Made by a program: the position numbers and the translations under genes. This document shows positions 59,668 through 64,000 of a stretch of 64,000 nucleotides of DNA, in pieces. Where the stretch lies: positions 50,975,298-51,039,297 of the forward strand of contig NC_089755.1 in NCBI RefSeq assembly GCF_040412425.1, in the 5' to 3' direction. How positions within the stretch are numbered: position 1 is the stretch's first letter; each line of letters begins with the position of its first letter. The notes beneath the pieces are model-generated. The model saw only the letters and a list, made by a program, of their open reading frames with translations. It did no database searches and was not told where the DNA came from. This stretch comes from Macrobrachium rosenbergii (taxonomy: Eukaryota; Arthropoda; Malacostraca; Decapoda; Palaemonidae).

Positions 59668-60059
59668 TCTTCTTCTACATTATTCTGTCTCTCTAGATGT
59701 TTAGATGTTTGAATGTAAACCTTGCCATTTTACTTATTGCATGTTTGTGGTTTAAATAATAACTACAATATTACCCCAGTAATACTTTAAACATGCTTGG
59801 AGAGATGAAACCAAGCGATCGACCCTGACTAGTGTTTTATCATACATAAAGTTCTTTCTTTCTTCCTTGCCAGTTCTTCGTCTTGAAGAGATATATACAA
59901 AGAAACAAAGATTCCAGAATAAACAAATTACCCTAAACGAAACACGGAATTCCCTAAATTCCATCCGAAGATTGCTTAACCGATTCACTCAGGCAGCCAA
60001 ATGACAAGTCTCAAACTTAGTTTTAAACAGTTTTTCTATATAAAACTCATATCCAGAGA

Positions 60060-60336
60060 CTCCCGTAAGGGGTAGTGCCGTCAGTGCGCCTCATGTGGTG
60101 CGCTGTAGGCATTACTTGAGGTTCTTGGCAGCGTGCCTTCGGCCCCTAGCTGCAACCTCTTTCGTTCCTTTTACTGTACCCCCTTTCATATTCTCTTTCT
60201 TCCATCTTACTCTCCACCCTCTCACAACAATTGATTCATAGTGTAGCTACGAGGTTTTCCTCCTGTTACATCTTTCAAATCTTTTACTGTCAATTTCCGT
60301 TTCAGGGCTGAATGACCTCATAGGTCCCAGCGCGAA
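60060..60336 (-). mobile_element. Family C element, copy truncated at one end
   Basis: Starts tcccgtaaggggtagtgccg and runs to cataggtcccagcgcg, then breaks off before the usual ttggcctttggcc. Confidence 0.85.
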
Positions 60337-60339
60337 GCT

Positions 60340-62390
60340 CCGTCTTTATATGAGAGCCCGGGAGTTTATATCTAATCTGTGAAGATAACCGGAAGTTTTA
60401 AGTCTAAAACCCACAGCTTTAGACAATATATTAGTTCTTATATTGGCATCCATCAACTATTTCTCAGGGAACAACAGCTTTATTCAAAATAATGATATCT
60501 GGCAGATAATTGGAAGCCAAGTCTGAAACCACAGCTTTAAACGCTCCATCAAAGCGCCCCCCCCAAAAAAAAAAATAAAAAGACAGACAAAACGCATAAA
60601 ACCACAGCTTCAGTCGTCTCATCATAACTATAAAAAGATAAATAGAAGGAGTCTTAGAGTTTATAAACGAAAGCTCCGAACCGCGAAACGACCAGATTTA
60701 CGAGGATCATCCAGCGAGAGAGGCGTTCTAAAATCCTCTGCCTCGGAAATCGCCGTATGGAAAAACAAAAGGCGGCGCGTTTCCAGCGCCAGAAAAGTCT
60801 TCTGGCGAATATTTAAAAACGTTCTGGATTCCGGGCATCAAACAAACAGCTAGCTAGCTAGCTGGGCGATCAGTTGGTTTTTGGGGGGGAAGGAAGGGAT
60901 TTGGGTTGGGGGGGGGGGAAGACGTTGCCTGGCATTGCCAAGAATGAGAAACGAGTAGAAAAGCTCCACTCATTCAACCAGGAAATGGTAAAGTGGGGGA
61001 AAAAAAGGAGAAAGTCATGATAATCAGGGGGAGTGGCATATTCGTGCTGATCGATACCCCCTGCTCCGGAAGCTCCCCCACTCCCCTACGCCCCCGCCAA
61101 CCCATCTCCAAGATCCCCTGGTCGATCTCCCTTCCTCAGTTCACACATACACACACACACACGCACACATACGCATGCACGCACGTACACATTCAGTCCG
61201 CTGATCGCCTCTTCCCCTCGCAGATATGCCAAAAGTGCGAGCAATAGCATTCAAACAAAGAAATGTCTGGCAACTGAGCTGGTAACGGATTCCATTGCTA
61301 GTCACGGAATAAATAGAGGCCTCTTGGCATTGCTCTACAGCCGTAGAGTGCCTTTGGTCAATAAATGGGACCAGTTACGCCCCTTCAGAATGTTTTTTCT
61401 TTTTATTCTGGTTTTCAATTTGTTTTTCTTTGCGTTGGATGGGGGTCCTGGGTTAAATATTTTCATTGAATAGTTTCAAAAGCAGCTTTTACATTTCTTT
61501 TTTTTTGTGATTTTTTCGGAACACCTAGGAAATAATGATGGAACTCGTAATAATCTGAAATAATTTGAATTCTTTGTTCTTTTGCAGCAGTTATGCGTAA
61601 AGACAATTCACACTGTTGTAACGTTCCTAAATCTAATAATTATTATTTTTTAGAATTTAATTTGTTGACATTTCTATAGTGTAATAACGATTTCCTATTA
61701 TTACATTAGTTTTGAATAGTTGGATAGGTTTATAGTATAGATGTGTCCGTGCATGCAAAAAGCACCAGTAATTTGAAAGTACGTACTAAACATCCATACT
61801 TTTTCACGAAGAGAACTAAAATGATTCGCGTATAAAACGAGTATCTAGTGAAAAGAAAAAAAAAAAGTAGCTGAGATCTTTCATCACACACTCAAGACAT
61901 TATTAAAGGGCCGAAGACATTTCTCGTATAAAACTGAATGTAAATTCAATTGAATATATTTTCTTGCTTTGCATATGAGATGCCCTCAGTCTGCAGACAA
62001 GCCGTAGCGTCTCATCTCCCTTTGGATAATTTTGTTTCGTGCTTTTATACACGCATGCAAACATACATGCAGGGTGTTTTGTATATACATACCGAAAGTT
62101 GACGTTAATGCAGTTTATGTGTCTGATATATTTTTCTGCATGGCTTGCATGCATATAAACATGCTGTATATGGTAAATGTATTTGATTTTATCAGCATGC
62201 AAGCAAACAAATTTCACATATATTTTTTATAAAAGCTAGTGTAGGCCGAGGCAGTGAAAGAAAGACTAATATTGTCTTACACAACATAAAGATTCCCAAG
62301 GAAGCTAATAAACGCAAAGTCAAACAGAGGTGCGCATCCAAGTACCTACTTCCGGACGATCCCCAAATGTCATTTAGGACTTTGTCAAAC
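60340..62390. other. Unassigned DNA
   Basis: Short G-runs (60903-60918), a gctagctagctagc run near 60849 and a short CA tract near 61149 are present. No gene supported. Confidence 0.35.
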
Positions 62391-62391
62391 A

Positions 62392-62404
62392 GACTTAGTA
62401 GATG

Positions 62405-62467
<63 letters not shown>

Positions 62468-62474
62468 GTAGATG

Positions 62475-62536
<62 letters not shown>

Positions 62537-62632
62537 GAAGAGAGAGACTTAGTAGATGGCTGAGAGAGAGAGAGAGAGAGAGACTTAGTAGATGGCTGAG
62601 AGTGAGAGAGAGTCAAACAGACTTAGTAGATG

Positions 62633-62669
<37 letters not shown>

Positions 62670-62789
62670 GTAGATGGCTGAGAGAAGAGAGAGACTTAGT
62701 AGATGGCTGAGAGAGAGAGAGAGAGAGAGACTTAGTAGGTGGCTGAGAGAAAGAGAGAGTGAGGGAGAGTCAGACAGACTTAGTAGATG

Positions 62790-62844
<55 letters not shown>

Positions 62845-62861
62845 AACAGACTTAGTAGATG

Positions 62862-62922
<61 letters not shown>
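62392..62922. repeat. Composite minisatellite: ten cttagtagatggctgag units with (GA)n spacers
   Basis: The 20 bp phrase gacttagtagatggctgaga appears about ten times (first near 62392, last near 62848), each followed by a GA tract of different length. Three or four units also carry gtcaaacaga or gtcagacaga before the phrase. The long frames on both strands here (Ser-Leu and Arg-Glu repeats) are artefacts. Confidence 0.92.
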
Positions 62923-62926
<4 letters not shown>

Positions 62927-62929
62927 GGA

Positions 62930-63925
62930 AGTGGATCGAAAGAGCGATAATAAATCCGAGATAAAAGAGGAAGGGATGGCGTGGTAAAGGAGAGATAGTG
63001 AGGTGAAGTAAATGACATGAAAATGAGGGGAGAAAACTTTGAGAGTGTGAGGGGAAATTCAGGCGAAGGGATATGAGGGTGTCAGTGAGAGGGGGAATTG
63101 CAGAGACTGGGGAGAAAGAATGTGCGTCGCTAATAAAGGAATAGTTTGGCACCTTACGATGACAGAAACGAGATAATTACTGCAAACGTGTGTGTGGATC
63201 CCGTAGATTAATGGATCAGCTTTAGATGCCGCTTTGCGTATATTATCACCACATCTTTACTTGAAAAGTTTTCACGTTAGATTTCCCCTGAATCCCAGCT
63301 GATCTAGGTTTTCATCTAAGCTCTTTGTTTTTCGTGACTTGCTAGGCTTATGGTTTGGTCTTCGTCCCGCTGCTTCCTTATTTATTACTTTCTGGATAAA
63401 TGCTCCTCGTTCTTTATATGTCCACACCATCTCGGTCGTTGAGTTTACAGTTTATTTTCCAGGCCTGGGCTGTGCATCTTAACGCAACCCGGGTCTCGCC
63501 CACTGACCTCCTCCATAGTTACAATACCAAGGCATTATAGCGATGTGCACTCAGCCTCGAAAATAGGGACTGGGGAAGCTCAGACTTTATTGCGTGTTGC
63601 TGCAGTGTACACATACTCGTTCGCATACGCACACAATTCCATGCGTAGACTCGGCTTCATTCTTTCGTGGGCCAGCCTCTCACGCCACGGGGACCAACCT
63701 AAGTATGCGGAATAAAGGCTGCTTGGCCAAAGGCGTCTTGGAGTCGCCCCCTTCCAGGAGAGATGGCATAATGCGAAAAGAATACTGCAGATCCACTTGA
63801 CAGAGCGCTGACACATGCGATAATATACTGTACACACAAGAGAAACAGCAAACTTGAAAGTCGTGGATGTTAAAGGGAACTGGTGCGCAGGTATAAAAGA
63901 AATAAGTAAACTTGATCATTCAGTT
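62930..63925. other. Unassigned DNA
   Basis: No supported gene or repeat. Confidence 0.35.
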
Positions 63926-63929
63926 GCAG

Positions 63930-64000
63930 AACGACTTTTATCCCTGACGAAGAAATCAACAGCTTGCCGGAGGAAATCATACGATCTGCCAAGTCTTATA
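63930..64000 (+). CDS. Possible exon cut by the right edge
   Basis: An acceptor-like TTCAGTTGCAG ends at 63929. With one base completing a split codon, the sequence to the window end is open and reads TTFIPDEEINSLPEEIIRSA followed by KSY. The composition is protein-like, but the alternative frame is open too, and 71 bases cannot decide it. No family assigned. Confidence 0.22.

Noticed and set aside
62392..62922. CRISPR-like array (regular repeats with spacers)
   Set aside because: The spacers are GA microsatellites of variable length, not unique sequences, and the genome is eukaryotic.
62395..63152. Frames of 70-160 codons rich in Ser-Leu or Arg-Glu
   Set aside because: They read through GA/CT tracts and the composite minisatellite; no non-repetitive protein sequence of note.

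Overview
This window looks like nuclear DNA of a decapod crustacean (a prawn, shrimp, crayfish or crab). The call rests on spliced genes with GT/AG introns, extreme microsatellite density (AT, GA/CT and ATT tracts every few kb), several SINE/MITE-like dispersed repeats of a kind I associate with decapods, and proteins resembling animal nuclear families. Nothing looks bacterial, organellar or viral. The species cannot be fixed from the sequence alone.

Three genes can be supported, all on the minus strand and all in the AT-rich left half. (1) At 6319-6554 there is a coding first exon with a good donor and N-terminal similarity in style to the SAP47/SYAP1 synapse-associated family; the 6.3 kb to its left is intron-like or unassigned. 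(2) Three coding exons at 18999-19048, 15523-15610 and 11981-12196 join in phase to give a 117-residue Rpp14-like subunit of RNase P/MRP, with a polyadenylation signal just past the stop. (3) Two exons at 29339-32070 and 26375-26561 join in phase to give a 972-residue STAND NTPase: an N-terminal HEPN domain with an intact RNxxxH ribonuclease-type motif, a NACHT ATPase with Walker A and B, a helical NLR-like region, and an unusual C-terminal half. This HEPN-NACHT protein is the most interesting gene here and is a candidate innate-immune sensor/effector.

The rest is mobile and repetitive DNA. Three decayed non-LTR retrotransposon pieces lie on the minus strand near 8.0-9.2, 12.5-13.5 and 24.2-25.2 kb. 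Other elements are a 200 bp hAT-type MITE with a perfect 8 bp target duplication (36.7 kb), piggyBac-type TTAA MITEs (49.2 and 49.5 kb), a four-copy foldback MITE family (16.0, 37.2, 42.0, 42.5 kb), a tRNA-derived SINE family (14.4, 22.9, 56.4 kb), and an abundant roughly 300 bp element (18.4, 54.2, 55.0, 58.9, 60.1 kb plus decayed copies). A dispersed repeat of about 1 kb is shared by 21.8-22.8 and 34.4-35.8 kb. Long inverted repeats with AT-rich microsatellites at their apex occur at 7.7, 23.0 and 50.8 kb.

From about 36 kb to the end no gene can be supported. That half is dominated by microsatellites, higher-order tandem units built around GA/CT tracts, and a 1.5 kb pyrimidine-rich tract. 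Two weak hints of exons are recorded there (46.3-47.1 kb and the right edge).
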